Part shown: positions 9,060 through 18,188 of the stretch, in pieces | Numbering within the stretch: position 1 is the stretch's first letter | Layout of the letters: every line of letters starts with the position of its first letter | Assembly: GCF_001263205.1 (NCBI RefSeq) | Contig: NZ_CP012333.1 | Span: 10,831,501 to 10,895,500 of the forward strand | DNA length: 64,000 bases | Source of the DNA: Labilithrix luteola | GTDB taxonomy: Bacteria; Myxococcota_A; Polyangia; Polyangiales; Polyangiaceae | Reading direction: 5' to 3' | Made by a program: the position numbers and the translations under genes | Notes under the pieces: generated by a model | What the model saw: only the letters and a program-made list of their open reading frames with translations | What the model was told of the DNA's origin: nothing | Databases searched by the model: none

Positions 9060-9749
9060 TCAGATGCTCGGGCCCCAAAGCCGGAACATCATGATGACCG
9101 TCCAGTCGAAGAGCACGTGGGAGAAAATTCCAGGCAGCAGCCGGTTGAAGCGACGCGCCATGTACCCCCACACGAGACCGCCCGCGAGCGCACCGAGCAC
9201 GATGACCGGGTTCCACCCCGACTCCGGCGAGCGCAGGACATAGGCCGTAGGCAGGTGCGCGAGCGCATAGAGAACGGCCGACCAAACCCAGGCCCGATGG
9301 CTACCGACGATTTCCGAGAGCAGCGACGTCACGAGGCCGCGCCACAAGAGCTCCTCGGCGACCGCCATCAGAATGATGAGGCCGACCACGATTCCGACGT
9401 GAGCCCGGAGCACGGCAGGATCGCCGAACTGCAGATAGAGGTTCACGAGCCAGCGCTCACGGACCGAGCCGACCGTCGCCACCGTCTTCGTGAAGCCCCA
9501 CGCCGCGCCGAAGAGGATTGCCGTGGCTGCGAAGCCGCGCGAGAAGTCTCCCGCCCGAACGGAGAGCCACTCTCCGAGCACCCCGTCGTACTTCGCCCGC
9601 GCCAGCCCCGCCAACGCCAGGAGCACGGTGGGAACCGCCATGATGAGCACGAACGAGAGCTCGCCCGCGCGCGATTCCTGGAAGGCGAAGAACGACGCGA
9701 CGCCGACCGCGAGCACGATGCCGACGAGGTAACCGACGTTGCGAATCAC
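9060..9749 (-). CDS. CPBP-family intramembrane metalloprotease (CAAX/Abi type)
   Basis: This is a polytopic membrane protein of 229 residues with the signature of CAAX-prenyl-protease/bacteriocin-processing (CPBP) enzymes. The glutamate pair and arginine are in AEELLWRG (Glu 132-133, Arg 137), a histidine is in ALAHLPT (His 165), and the last motif is FSHVLFDW (His 211). These residues form the active or metal site in the family. Around six hydrophobic segments are visible. It sits 115 bases upstream of the DegP-type protease on the same strand, which suggests an envelope-maintenance group, although co-transcription is not shown. The substrate is unknown. Confidence 0.88.
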   Translation of the reverse strand: MIRNVGYLVGIVLAVGVASFFAFQESRAGELSFVLIMAVPTVLLALAGLARAKYDGVLGEWLSVRAGDFSRGFAATAILFGAAWGFTKTVATVGSVRERWLVNLYLQFGDPAVLRAHVGIVVGLIILMAVAEELLWRGLVTSLLSEIVGSHRAWVWSAVLYALAHLPTAYVLRSPESGWNPVIVLGALAGGLVWGYMARRFNRLLPGIFSHVLFDWTVIMMFRLWGPSI

Positions 9750-9790
9750 GGCCGGCTTCTAACATCCTCTCGGGCGGCACGCGAGCACCC

Positions 9791-11944
9791 TCAGAACGGT
9801 GGGGCTTCGCGCGGCGGCATGATGGGCTTCGGTTCCGGACGACGTCCGAGCCGCGCCACGATTTGCTGCTTCAGCTGGGCCAGACGCTCGCGGTGGGCCC
9901 AGACGAGCGCCCCAACCAGCGCGAGCCAGGCAACGTGGAGGATCGCAAGCAAGGAGCTCGTGACGTAGAGCACACGCGGCACGAACGGCCGGTCGCGCGT
10001 GACGAGCTGGCGGCTCGAGAGGACGTAGAGGTCGGACGAGGGAACGGAGAGCGAGACCGGCGTGACGCCCGCCTTCGTCTCGAGGCTCCCCTCCTGCGCG
10101 GGCGGCGGATACGACGTCTCGGGCGATGGCTTCTTCACGTCGCGCATGAGCATGGCGACGTAGCGCTCGCCGATCGTTTCCTTCCCTCCGCGCGTCATCG
10201 CCTCGCGCCCGACCAGGAGCGCGACGATCACGATGGCGCCCGACGCCGCCGGAAGCCATGCCCCTCGCACGAAACGCGACGCGAGGAAGATCGCTCCGCA
10301 CGTGAAGAGAGTGCCCGTCGCGAAGACGAACCCGTCGTGCGAAACGAACCAGAGGCCGGCCGTCGCGAGGGCTCCGAGGATACGCGTCTTCTTCGTTCGG
10401 AAGCCGAAGCATGCGAGCGACACGCCGAGCAGCACCGCGAACACGTCGACACTCGAGAACGCCGTGCGAAGGCGATCGCCGCCCAAGACCGCAATCGGGT
10501 ACACGCTGTCGGGCAGACCGACGGTCACGTCCATGTTGCTCGTCGTGAGGGCGTAGCTGCTCGAGGGAATGCCGAGCGCGCCGAGGAAGGGCGTGAACTT
10601 CACCTCGGAGAGGGACTGCACCCGCAGCGTATGAGGCCCGGTGCGAATCGGCACCAAGACGTCTTTCGCGCCGGCCGTGGTGTGCAAGATGCGCTGCGCA
10701 GTGCCGTCGGTCGAGAGGTACATGGCCTTCCCCGCCGGCGTCAGCATGAGGTGGTCGAGGCCGTTGTTGTCGAAGGAGACCGTCTCGTCGCTGATGAGCT
10801 CACCCCGCCCCGTGATGGCCACGAACAGGTTGTGGTTGCGCACGACGGCGGCGAGCACGTCACCGCGTACGAGCGAACGCGCGTCGACCTCGAGCTCCTG
10901 ACCGCGCTGCACGAGATACACGCGCGCGCCGGGCATGATCGGCGGAATCGGCGACTGGGACGTTTCGACGAGCTTCGGCTCGCCGCCCACCGCTACGCGA
11001 TGCTCGGGATCCGATTCGATCATCCACCACTCGTAGGCCGCGCGCTCGTCGCCCTTGAACGTCACCGGGCGATTCGGGGCCCCCGCGGGCAGCGTGCCGG
11101 CGATCGTGATCTCCGCCTCGTGGCCCGTCGTCGGGAGCAGCAGTTCTTGGCCTTCGGCTTGCCAACCGGTCGAGCCCTGGACGTCTTGCACCTTCTCGCC
11201 GTACTTCAGCGGCAGCCGGACCACGCCGAGGTCGGTCGCTTGCGAGGCCACGAGCCGGTAGACGAAGCTCGTCTCGTTGCCGAAGCGGAGCGAGCGCGCG
11301 AGTCGGAACACCGACGGGACACGCGCGCGTGAAGGCTCGGCGCGCCCCTCCTCCTCGCTCAGCGGGTCGAAGTGCAGAACGGTGTTCTGCAAGCCGCTCA
11401 GACGATCGCCCTCCACGAGGCGCCCTTTCGTCAGATGCGCATCGAGCGACACGAGAGGGCCCGACACGCTGAGAATCTGATCGGATCCGAGCGCGAGCCT
11501 TCCCCGGAGCGTGAACGTGCGCGCGCCCGTCTTACTCCCGGAGGTGAGCAGGACGTAGTGATCGCCGTCGAAGCCGATGGTGGCGTGCGCCCCATCGAGG
11601 GTGACGTCTTCGAGGCGCACCTGCGAGGGAGGCCCGAAGAGCGGAATCTTCTGCTCCCCTTTGGCCCTCACCGAGCCGTGTAGCTCGAACGATAGCGTTC
11701 CCGCCACCGCCCCGCGAATCGAGAGCGTATCGAGCACGAAGCAGTCTTGCTCGCACACAGGCTCGGGAGGTGGAGGCGGTGGCTGCGCCTGGCACACGCC
11801 GCATTCCGGTTCGCTTGCATGCTGCACGTGTCCTGTCGCGGGGTGCGCCTCGGCCGTGCGACCGACCGTGGAGAGCGCGAGGCAAACGAGGCAAGCCAAG
11901 AACCCCAGCTGGGCAAAACGCGACGCGAGCTTGAACGCTGGCAT
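9791..11944 (-). CDS. Exported multi-domain membrane protein of unknown function
   Basis: The start at 11944 was preferred over an in-frame ATG at 11977 because a GAGG sequence lies seven bases upstream and the reading begins with a clean signal peptide (MPAFKLASRF..., hydrophobic core, cleavage near TAEAHP). The 717-residue product has a proline-run with a Cys pair (ECGVCQ, PPPPPP, CEQDC) after the signal. A long beta-rich extracytoplasmic region of about 420 residues follows. Then come several membrane segments in the last third, a soluble loop, one more transmembrane helix near residue 680 and a basic, cytoplasmic, proline-rich tail. I do not recognise a family. The layout suggests an envelope sensor or assembly protein. 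Confidence 0.7.
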   Translation of the reverse strand: MPAFKLASRFAQLGFLACLVCLALSTVGRTAEAHPATGHVQHASEPECGVCQAQPPPPPPEPVCEQDCFVLDTLSIRGAVAGTLSFELHGSVRAKGEQKIPLFGPPSQVRLEDVTLDGAHATIGFDGDHYVLLTSGSKTGARTFTLRGRLALGSDQILSVSGPLVSLDAHLTKGRLVEGDRLSGLQNTVLHFDPLSEEEGRAEPSRARVPSVFRLARSLRFGNETSFVYRLVASQATDLGVVRLPLKYGEKVQDVQGSTGWQAEGQELLLPTTGHEAEITIAGTLPAGAPNRPVTFKGDERAAYEWWMIESDPEHRVAVGGEPKLVETSQSPIPPIMPGARVYLVQRGQELEVDARSLVRGDVLAAVVRNHNLFVAITGRGELISDETVSFDNNGLDHLMLTPAGKAMYLSTDGTAQRILHTTAGAKDVLVPIRTGPHTLRVQSLSEVKFTPFLGALGIPSSSYALTTSNMDVTVGLPDSVYPIAVLGGDRLRTAFSSVDVFAVLLGVSLACFGFRTKKTRILGALATAGLWFVSHDGFVFATGTLFTCGAIFLASRFVRGAWLPAASGAIVIVALLVGREAMTRGGKETIGERYVAMLMRDVKKPSPETSYPPPAQEGSLETKAGVTPVSLSVPSSDLYVLSSRQLVTRDRPFVPRVLYVTSSLLAILHVAWLALVGALVWAHRERLAQLKQQIVARLGRRPEPKPIMPPREAPPF

Positions 11945-12414
11945 GAAAGGACCTCGTCGAGTGGGCGGCACCAGCAATCACGTGTGTGCGCGCGTGCGAT
12001 CGGCCGGCGGGGCCATCCCAACCGAACGAAACGTGCGCGCGACCGTTCCCGCGGGCCGACCCCAGCTCTCCCGGACGGACCACGGCCCTGGCCGAATGTT
12101 CCCGAGCTTCGACAATCGCTTTGACGCGGCAATGAGGGCACGCTATGTAGCGGGTTGCGGGCTTAGGTCGGTGGCCACCGCTAGTGCTTGTGCGTTCGGG
12201 GTTGTTGGAGACTTGGTTCTGAAACCTGGTTCTCAAACCCTCGCAATGCGCGAGCGAGGCGGGTGGCTCGGCCGAGTTCGCGGGGTAACTCACACATAGA
12301 AACGGTACCGGTATCGGCTTCGTCCGCTTCGATGCGCGGGGGAGGGTTGCGCGAAGGCGCAGCGCCCCTGGCTAGAGCCCACGGGGGGGTACCGACTCCA
12401 GAATACAGGCCAAC
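11945..12414. other. 470-base divergent intergenic region
   Basis: No convincing gene lies in this stretch between a leftward membrane-protein gene and the rightward HARE-HTH gene. The open frames that cross it have no plausible start or codon pattern. It presumably holds both divergent promoters. The only structure I see is the 13-base tandem repeat at 12214-12239. Confidence 0.6.
12214..12239. repeat. Two tandem copies of a 13-base motif in the divergent promoter region
   Basis: TGGTTCTGAAACC is followed directly by TGGTTCTCAAACC, differing at one position. The helical-turn-like spacing and intergenic location fit a pair of protein-binding sites. No regulator can be named. Confidence 0.45.
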
Positions 12415-13986
12415 ATGACGTTCACGGAAGCCGCAGCCGAAGTGCTGCGCATGGCCGGCAAGCCCCTCCACTACAAGGAGATCACGGAGCTCGCCATCGA
12501 GAAGAACCTTCTTTCCCACGTGGGCAAGAGCCCCGAGGTGACGATGGGCGCGCGGCTCGCTGCCCTTCTGAAGAAAGAAGACAAGACGAACCCCATCGTT
12601 CGCGTGAAGCCGGGCGTTTTCGCCCTACGCGAGTGGGACAAGAAGAAGGGCAAGAAGGCCGCAGTCGGCGAAGAGGTCATCGAGACCGCTGACGACTCCG
12701 CGGTCGAGGTCAATGCGCTCGAGGTGGAGGCCGCGTCGCGCGAGCCCGAACGCGAACGCGAACTCGAAGCCGAGGCGGCCGAAGAAGAGGACGAGGAGCC
12801 GATCATCGTCTCGGGCGAAGACGCGCTCCGCGCCGACCTCGCAGCGAGCGGCGCCGAGCTCTTCGACGACGAGGAAGACGACGATCAGCCGATCCTCTCC
12901 TCCGCCGGCCCCAGCAGCTCGAACGACGTTCAGGCGCAGGGCGAAGGTGGCCGTCGCCGTCGCCGTCGTCGCCGCCGTCGTGGCCGCGGCGAGGGTGAGG
13001 GCGATCGTGCAGACCGCCTCTCGTCGCCGCGCGTCGACCTCCAGGGCAACGGCGGCAGCGAGGGCGAGCAGCTCGTCATCGAAGCGGCGCGCGATCCTCT
13101 CGCACCGGCTCCGCGCCCGATGATTCGCGACCGCCACCAGATCATGGCAGGCGGCGCCCCCACGGGCATCGACGTTCCGGCCGGCGAGGCCGAGGACCTC
13201 TCGGGTCGCGAGCTCGCGGACGCGACGGTCATGGCGCTCAGCGGCTTCGACCGCACCCAGGGCCCCGTCCAGGTGCGCGCCGTCGTCGACTCGCTCATGC
13301 GCCGCGGCCGCGTCAGCGGCGACGTGATGCTCGCGAACGCGCAGCTCACGGCCGCGCTCCGCGCCGACAACCTTCGCCGCCAGGCGAACGGACAGCGCCC
13401 GCGCTTCCGTTTCGCGCAGGGCCCGCGCGTCGCGCTCACCGACTGGTCGCTCAGCTCGGACCTCGTTCGCCTCGAGCAGGACGCCCTCGCGGCCGTCGAG
13501 CGTTACCGCGAAGCCGCTCGCCGCACGATGCTCCGCAAGCTGCAGGAGCTCCCGGGCCACGCGCTCATCGAGCTCGTGCTCCTCGGCCTCGAGCGCGTCG
13601 GCATGACGAACATCCGCGTGGTCAAGCGCGCAGGCGCTCCGGGTGGCGAGGCTCACTTCGCCGCGCTCCACCGCAGCGGAACCGACGAGATCCGCACCGC
13701 CATCGTGGTCCGTAAGGATGGCCGCGAGATCGGTCGCGAGCGGGTCAGCGATCTGCGCGGTGCGCTCCACCACTACGGTCCGGCCTCGGCGGGCTGGCTC
13801 ATCACGACCGGTCAGGTCCTCAGCGGCGCGCGCGAAGAAGCGGGTGCGGCTGCGGCTGCGCCGATCGCGCTCTACGACGGCATCGCGCTCTGCCGTCTCC
13901 TCGAAGATCACGACGTCGGCGTTGTGCGCACGCGCATCTCGACGGCGATTCCGGATCTCGAGCTCTACGAGACGCTCCGAGGCTGA
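12415..13986 (+). CDS. HARE-HTH / winged-helix protein with degenerate Mrr-like nuclease domain
   Basis: This 523-residue protein is probably DNA-binding. Residues 1-75 (TEAAAEVLRMAGKPLHYKEI...) match the HARE-HTH domain also found in the RpoE delta subunit, ASXL proteins and restriction endonucleases. Acidic residues dominate 85-160 and an unbroken run of ten arginines spans 180-189. A second winged-helix-like segment lies at about 265-345. Residues 375-500 follow the Mrr restriction-endonuclease pattern (IELVLLGLERVGM, WLITTGQVLSGARE, LYDGIALCRLL). The expected catalytic Asp and Gln-X-Lys are replaced by GGEAH and VVRKD, so cleavage activity is doubtful. A chromatin or transcription role is more likely than restriction. 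The next gene begins six bases downstream. Confidence 0.75.
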   Translation: MTFTEAAAEVLRMAGKPLHYKEITELAIEKNLLSHVGKSPEVTMGARLAALLKKEDKTNPIVRVKPGVFALREWDKKKGKKAAVGEEVIETADDSAVEVNALEVEAASREPERERELEAEAAEEEDEEPIIVSGEDALRADLAASGAELFDDEEDDDQPILSSAGPSSSNDVQAQGEGGRRRRRRRRRRGRGEGEGDRADRLSSPRVDLQGNGGSEGEQLVIEAARDPLAPAPRPMIRDRHQIMAGGAPTGIDVPAGEAEDLSGRELADATVMALSGFDRTQGPVQVRAVVDSLMRRGRVSGDVMLANAQLTAALRADNLRRQANGQRPRFRFAQGPRVALTDWSLSSDLVRLEQDALAAVERYREAARRTMLRKLQELPGHALIELVLLGLERVGMTNIRVVKRAGAPGGEAHFAALHRSGTDEIRTAIVVRKDGREIGRERVSDLRGALHHYGPASAGWLITTGQVLSGAREEAGAAAAAPIALYDGIALCRLLEDHDVGVVRTRISTAIPDLELYETLRG

Positions 13987-13991
13987 CGACG

Positions 13992-15107
13992 ATGGGGCTG
14001 GGGAAGCGCCGTTCGACGATTCGACGTGCCCTGTTCTCGCTCTCCGCGCTCGTGCTGGTCACGAACGTGGAGGGCACGAGCAGCGCCACCGATCCCGCGC
14101 CGGCGCTTCCCTCCCCGCCCCTCGATTTCATCGTCACCCAAGGCGGCGGTGGAAGCCCATGGACTCTCCGCATCGCGAACTCGGGCGAGTTGCCGGTGCG
14201 TATTGCGGCCGACCCGCGTCTTCTCACCTTGGAGCTGACGCCCGCCGAGACGGCGGCGGCGAACCCCAAGGCAAAGACCGCGAAGGCCCCTGCCCTCGTT
14301 CGCTGCACGTTGCCGGCCGATACGCGCCCCTCGACCGACGAAGGGCGTGAGCTCGTGATCCCGGCCAAGCGCTCCTGGTCGGCGTCGTTCGACCCGCTGT
14401 TTTACTGCTTCGGTGCCAAAGAGCGCGCCGCGCTCGTTCCGGGCACCACCATCAAAGCGCGCTTCGGCTGGCCCGCCCCGACCTCGAAGGCGAAGGCCGC
14501 CGCGCCGTCGGCTCCCTTCGTCGCAGCGCCCGTCGGCGCAGCGCTCGGCACGCTTGCCTCCGCAAAAGAGCTCGAGGCCGCGCCGTTCACGATGAGCGAG
14601 CCGCTCGCGCCCGCATCGGCGAGTGCGAAGACCGAAGGCGACGAGGGGCCGAAACCACCGTTCGTCCTCTCGATGCCGGCCTCGCTCGACGTGGCGCGCG
14701 CAACCGAGCTCGGTACGAGCGTAACGCTCCGCAACGTGGGCGGTCGCTCGGCCACCCTCCTTTTCCGCCCGTCGACGCTCGGCTTCAGCGTTCGAGGCCC
14801 ATCGGGTTCGATCCGATGCGAAAACACGCGCGAAGGCGGCACGCCGATTCGTGAGCTCTTCAGCACCGTCGCTCCGAGGGGCTCGGTCTCGACGTCGTTC
14901 TTGCTCAACGCGCTTTGCCCGCCGGACACGTTCTCCGAGCCCGGCATCTACCGCGTCACGCCAAGCCTCGACACCCGCGACAGCTCGGGTCGAGCGATCG
15001 GCATCAAGACTTGGGACGGCGAAGTCACAGGTACGGTGCCGATGCTCCTGCGCGTGCGCCAGCGCCGAAGCTCGGCCACCAAAGAGCCGCGTCCGTCGCT
15101 CGACTGA
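13992..15107 (+). CDS. Secreted protein of unknown function, two Ig-like halves
   Basis: This 371-residue protein has an N-terminal signal peptide (RRALFSLSALVLV, cleavage near TSSAT) and no lipobox. Two segments share the pattern of a short beta-sandwich: an N-terminal region with WTLRIANSGELPVRIAAD and a later one with GTSVTLRNVGGRSATLLFRP. An Ala/Pro/Lys-rich linker separates them (residues about 155-215). Both contain a few cysteines. I recognise no enzyme signature. It starts six bases after the HARE-HTH gene and is probably co-transcribed with it, although the functions appear unrelated. Confidence 0.7.
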   Translation: MGLGKRRSTIRRALFSLSALVLVTNVEGTSSATDPAPALPSPPLDFIVTQGGGGSPWTLRIANSGELPVRIAADPRLLTLELTPAETAAANPKAKTAKAPALVRCTLPADTRPSTDEGRELVIPAKRSWSASFDPLFYCFGAKERAALVPGTTIKARFGWPAPTSKAKAAAPSAPFVAAPVGAALGTLASAKELEAAPFTMSEPLAPASASAKTEGDEGPKPPFVLSMPASLDVARATELGTSVTLRNVGGRSATLLFRPSTLGFSVRGPSGSIRCENTREGGTPIRELFSTVAPRGSVSTSFLLNALCPPDTFSEPGIYRVTPSLDTRDSSGRAIGIKTWDGEVTGTVPMLLRVRQRRSSATKEPRPSLD

Positions 15108-15182
15108 GCGAGCTCGAGCGTGTGTCGCCCGCGACTTTCGGTCGGGCACCACTGCGGCACGGGCTTTGTACCTCCGAGGCCC

Positions 15183-16571
15183 ATGGCCTCGAACATTCTC
15201 GTCACGGACGTCTCGGGCATTCCGAGCGCAGGCCCTCTCCGCCGCCTTCCGACGAAGTTCGCGCTGCCGCTCGTCGGTGACTCGTTCGCGTTCCTGAAGG
15301 ACCCCGCGGGATTTCTCGCGACGCGTGCCCATGAGCTGGGACCGGCCTTCCAGATCAACGTCTTCGGGCACCGCACGGCGTGTTTCTGGGGCCCGGAGGC
15401 ATTCCACTTCTTCCTCGACGAGCGCTACTTCACGCGCGCGAGCGCGTCGCCTGCACACGTGCAGAAGATTCTCGACGCCAAGGCGGTGCCGTTCCTCGAC
15501 GGTGCGCGCTTCAAGCGTCGCAAGGCGCTGCTCATGCAGGCGTTCACGCCCGATGCTCTCGACGCGTACCTCGGAGTGCTCGAACGCGTGCTCACGCGCT
15601 ACGCCAGGCGCTGGGCCAACCTCGGCACGTTCGCCTGGGTGCCCGAGATGACCGCGTTCGGCATGACGGTGGCGACGTCGCTCTTTCTGGGTACCAATCC
15701 CGACGAAGACGATCCCCTGCTCGCGCGCGCATTCATGACCGCGTTCGAAGGTTTTCTGAGCGTGCCGATCAATCTGCCGTTCACGAAGTATGGGCGAGCG
15801 CTCCAGGCGCGCGACGCCTTGCGAGAACGCATCGAGCACGCGATCGACGAGCACGAGGCGTCGACGAGCACCGACGCCCTTGCTCGGCTCATCGACGCTC
15901 GCTTGCCCAACGGCGACAAGCTCTCGCGCGAAGAGATCCGCATCGAGACCTTTCATTTCGTCGGCGCCTACCTGGCGGTCATCGGCGCGCTGTCGTCTCT
16001 CGCGATGTTCCTTGGCCGCCGCCCCGACGTGAAGGAGCGACTCCGCCAGGAGATCGTGGACACGTTGGGGACCGGCCCGGTGACCCTCCGCGGTCTCGCC
16101 GGCCTCGAGTACCTGGGCCGCGTCACGCGTGAGTCGAGGCGCGCCGAGCCGGTGTTGCCGATGACCTTCTTCGCGAACGTGAAAGAGCCTTGCGCGTACG
16201 GAGGCATGCGCATCCCTGCCGGCATCAAGGCCATCGGATGCATCGGAGCGACGCTGCAAGACGAGCGCACGTTCGCCGACCCGCGGTCGTTCGATCCCGA
16301 TCGCTGGCTTCCGGAGCGCGCGACGGATCGTCAGCATGCGGCGTGGGTGCCGCACGGTGGAGGCGGCCCGTTCACGCATCATCGTTGCGCAGGCGAGCGG
16401 CTGGCGGATCTGATGCTCTCGCTCTTCAGCGTCGTCATGCTCCGCGACTACGACTGGAGCTTTCCGCGCCAGGACTTTTCCCCGACCGCCGCGGCGCTCT
16501 TCGCGACGCCACGAGCGGGTCTCCAAGTCCAGCTGCAACGACGCACGAGCGACCGAAGCCCACGAGTCTGA
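15183..16571 (+). CDS. Atypical cytochrome P450
   Basis: This is a heme-thiolate protein of 462 residues. The proximal heme loop reads PHGGGGPFTHHRCAGERL with the cysteine ligand at 402, and the ExxR element is RESRR. The loop resembles the peroxygenase-type pattern (GGG...HRCxGE) more than the usual FGxGxRxCxG. The I-helix region reads FVGAYLAVIGALSS and lacks the acid-threonine pair used for oxygen activation by monooxygenases. It may therefore use peroxide or catalyse a non-oxygenase rearrangement; this is inference. The start at 15183 was chosen over an in-frame ATG at 15120 because P450 homology begins shortly after it. No ferredoxin or reductase gene is adjacent. Confidence 0.85.
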   Translation: MASNILVTDVSGIPSAGPLRRLPTKFALPLVGDSFAFLKDPAGFLATRAHELGPAFQINVFGHRTACFWGPEAFHFFLDERYFTRASASPAHVQKILDAKAVPFLDGARFKRRKALLMQAFTPDALDAYLGVLERVLTRYARRWANLGTFAWVPEMTAFGMTVATSLFLGTNPDEDDPLLARAFMTAFEGFLSVPINLPFTKYGRALQARDALRERIEHAIDEHEASTSTDALARLIDARLPNGDKLSREEIRIETFHFVGAYLAVIGALSSLAMFLGRRPDVKERLRQEIVDTLGTGPVTLRGLAGLEYLGRVTRESRRAEPVLPMTFFANVKEPCAYGGMRIPAGIKAIGCIGATLQDERTFADPRSFDPDRWLPERATDRQHAAWVPHGGGGPFTHHRCAGERLADLMLSLFSVVMLRDYDWSFPRQDFSPTAAALFATPRAGLQVQLQRRTSDRSPRV

Positions 16572-16778
16572 AAAGCTCTTAACGTAGCCGGTAGCCCGAG
16601 CAGAGACCGTTCGGGGCTGCATCGACCGGCGGGGCGGTCATGCCGCGGCGAGTCGTCGACGGCCCGCCACCATCCGTCGCCCGCGCGGGCCGTTCGGATG
16701 GAAACATGTCGGGGCTGCAGGCACGACGCGGTAGCACTAGGGCGTTCGCTCCGAAGCCTCAGCTGCCGTCGTTAGCTC

Positions 16779-18188
16779 ATGCATCCTCCCTTTGCTGCGC
16801 TTCTCGCGATTCCAACCTTCCTGCAGGTCGCCCCGGCGAATCGTGCGGCGCACGCTGGATCCAGTGCGCCCGCGACGACCGCGACGGTGACCCCCACGAC
16901 CGCGTTCCCGGACGTGCCGCCGCGACCGCCCGCAGGGCCGGTGATTCGTCTGAACGACGCGGTGGAGACCGGATTGCAGAACCAGCCAACGCTGCACCAA
17001 GCCATGGCGCAGACGCGCGCCCAGCAAGGCCGTGCGGGTCAGGCGAAGGCGGGCCTCTTGCCTCAGCTCACGGCCACCGCTTCGTACTTTCGCGTCCGCG
17101 GAGCGGCCGGACGAGGGACGGCCTCCGGCGCTGCAGGAACGCCTTCGGCGGTCGCCACCTCGAACAACTCGGCCGGCGTCGACGTCTACTCGTTCGGCGG
17201 CAACGCCTCGCAGCTCCTCTGGGACTTCGGGCAGACGTACAACCGCTATCGCGCGGCCGATCGACTCGTCGAGTCGTTCGAGGCAACGCAGCGTACGACG
17301 TCGCAGACGGTCATCGTGAACGTCCGCAACGCGTACTTCACCGCGCGCGCACAGAAGGACCTCGAGACGGTGGCGCGCAACACGCTCGCGAACCAGCTCC
17401 GGCACCTCGCGCAGACCCAAGGCATGGTCTCCGTGGGAACCCAGCCGGAGATCGCGCTCGCCCAGGCGCGCAACGACGTCGCGAGCGCTCGCGTTTCGCT
17501 CATCAACGCTCAGAACGCCTATGACGTCTCGAAGGCGCAGCTCGCACAAGCCATGGGCAGCGGCAGCGACGGCGGCGACTTCGAGATCGGCGACGACGAG
17601 CTCGCTCCCGTCGAAGGTGAAGACGGGGCCCCCGAGCTGCTCTTCGACCGGGCCATGAAGAACCGACCCGAGCTCGTGGCCCTGGCGCGTCAGAACGAAT
17701 CGCAACGCCTCACGGTCCGATCGATTCGCGGAGCCTACTGGCCAACGCTCACCGCCTCGGGCGGCGTCGCCGAGACGGGGACCGACCTCGGCGAGCTCGG
17801 CCTCGCGTGGAACGTCGGAATGACTCTCGCGTGGCCCTTCTACCAGGGCGGCCTCACGAAGAACCAGGTGCGCGAAGCCGAGGCGAACCTGGACGCGACG
17901 CAGGCGCAGATCGACACGACGAAGCTGGCGATCCGCGTCGACGTCCAGCAAGCCTCGCTCTCGATCCGGGCCGCCAAGGCCTCGAAGATCGCAGCCGAAG
18001 AAGCCGTGGCGAACGCCCGCGAACGACTCCGTCTCGCCGAGGGCCGCTACGGCGCGGGCGTTGGAAGCATCATCGAGCTCGGCGACGCCCAAATCGCATT
18101 CACGAACGCAAACGCGCAGCTGGTCCAAGCGCAGTTCCAGCTCGCGTCGGCACGCGCCAACTTGCTCGCGGCGCTGGGGCAACGATGA
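16779..18188 (+). CDS. TolC-family outer-membrane efflux protein
   Basis: This is the outer-membrane channel component of a tripartite RND pump. The 469-residue protein has a signal peptide, a Pro/Thr-rich start and the two repeated OEP halves. The first contains IRLNDAVETGLQNQPTLHQA and QLLWDFGQTYNRYRA; the second contains LLFDRAMKNRPELVALARQN and LAWPFYQGGLTKNQVREAE. Long alpha-helical stretches rich in Ala, Gln and Asn flank them, as expected for the periplasmic barrel. Its stop overlaps the start of the adaptor gene by four bases, so it is the first gene of a four-gene operon with the MdtABC-type transporter. Confidence 0.93.
   Translation: MHPPFAALLAIPTFLQVAPANRAAHAGSSAPATTATVTPTTAFPDVPPRPPAGPVIRLNDAVETGLQNQPTLHQAMAQTRAQQGRAGQAKAGLLPQLTATASYFRVRGAAGRGTASGAAGTPSAVATSNNSAGVDVYSFGGNASQLLWDFGQTYNRYRAADRLVESFEATQRTTSQTVIVNVRNAYFTARAQKDLETVARNTLANQLRHLAQTQGMVSVGTQPEIALAQARNDVASARVSLINAQNAYDVSKAQLAQAMGSGSDGGDFEIGDDELAPVEGEDGAPELLFDRAMKNRPELVALARQNESQRLTVRSIRGAYWPTLTASGGVAETGTDLGELGLAWNVGMTLAWPFYQGGLTKNQVREAEANLDATQAQIDTTKLAIRVDVQQASLSIRAAKASKIAAEEAVANARERLRLAEGRYGAGVGSIIELGDAQIAFTNANAQLVQAQFQLASARANLLAALGQR

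Noticed and set aside
13965..16622. An 885-codon open frame on the minus strand
   Set aside because: It lies opposite a recognisable secreted protein and a P450. Its product is Arg/Glu-rich with no family motif, a usual result of high GC content.
16572..16778. Small gene in the spacer before the TolC-type gene
   Set aside because: No open frame with a plausible start or composition is seen; it most likely holds the efflux operon promoter.
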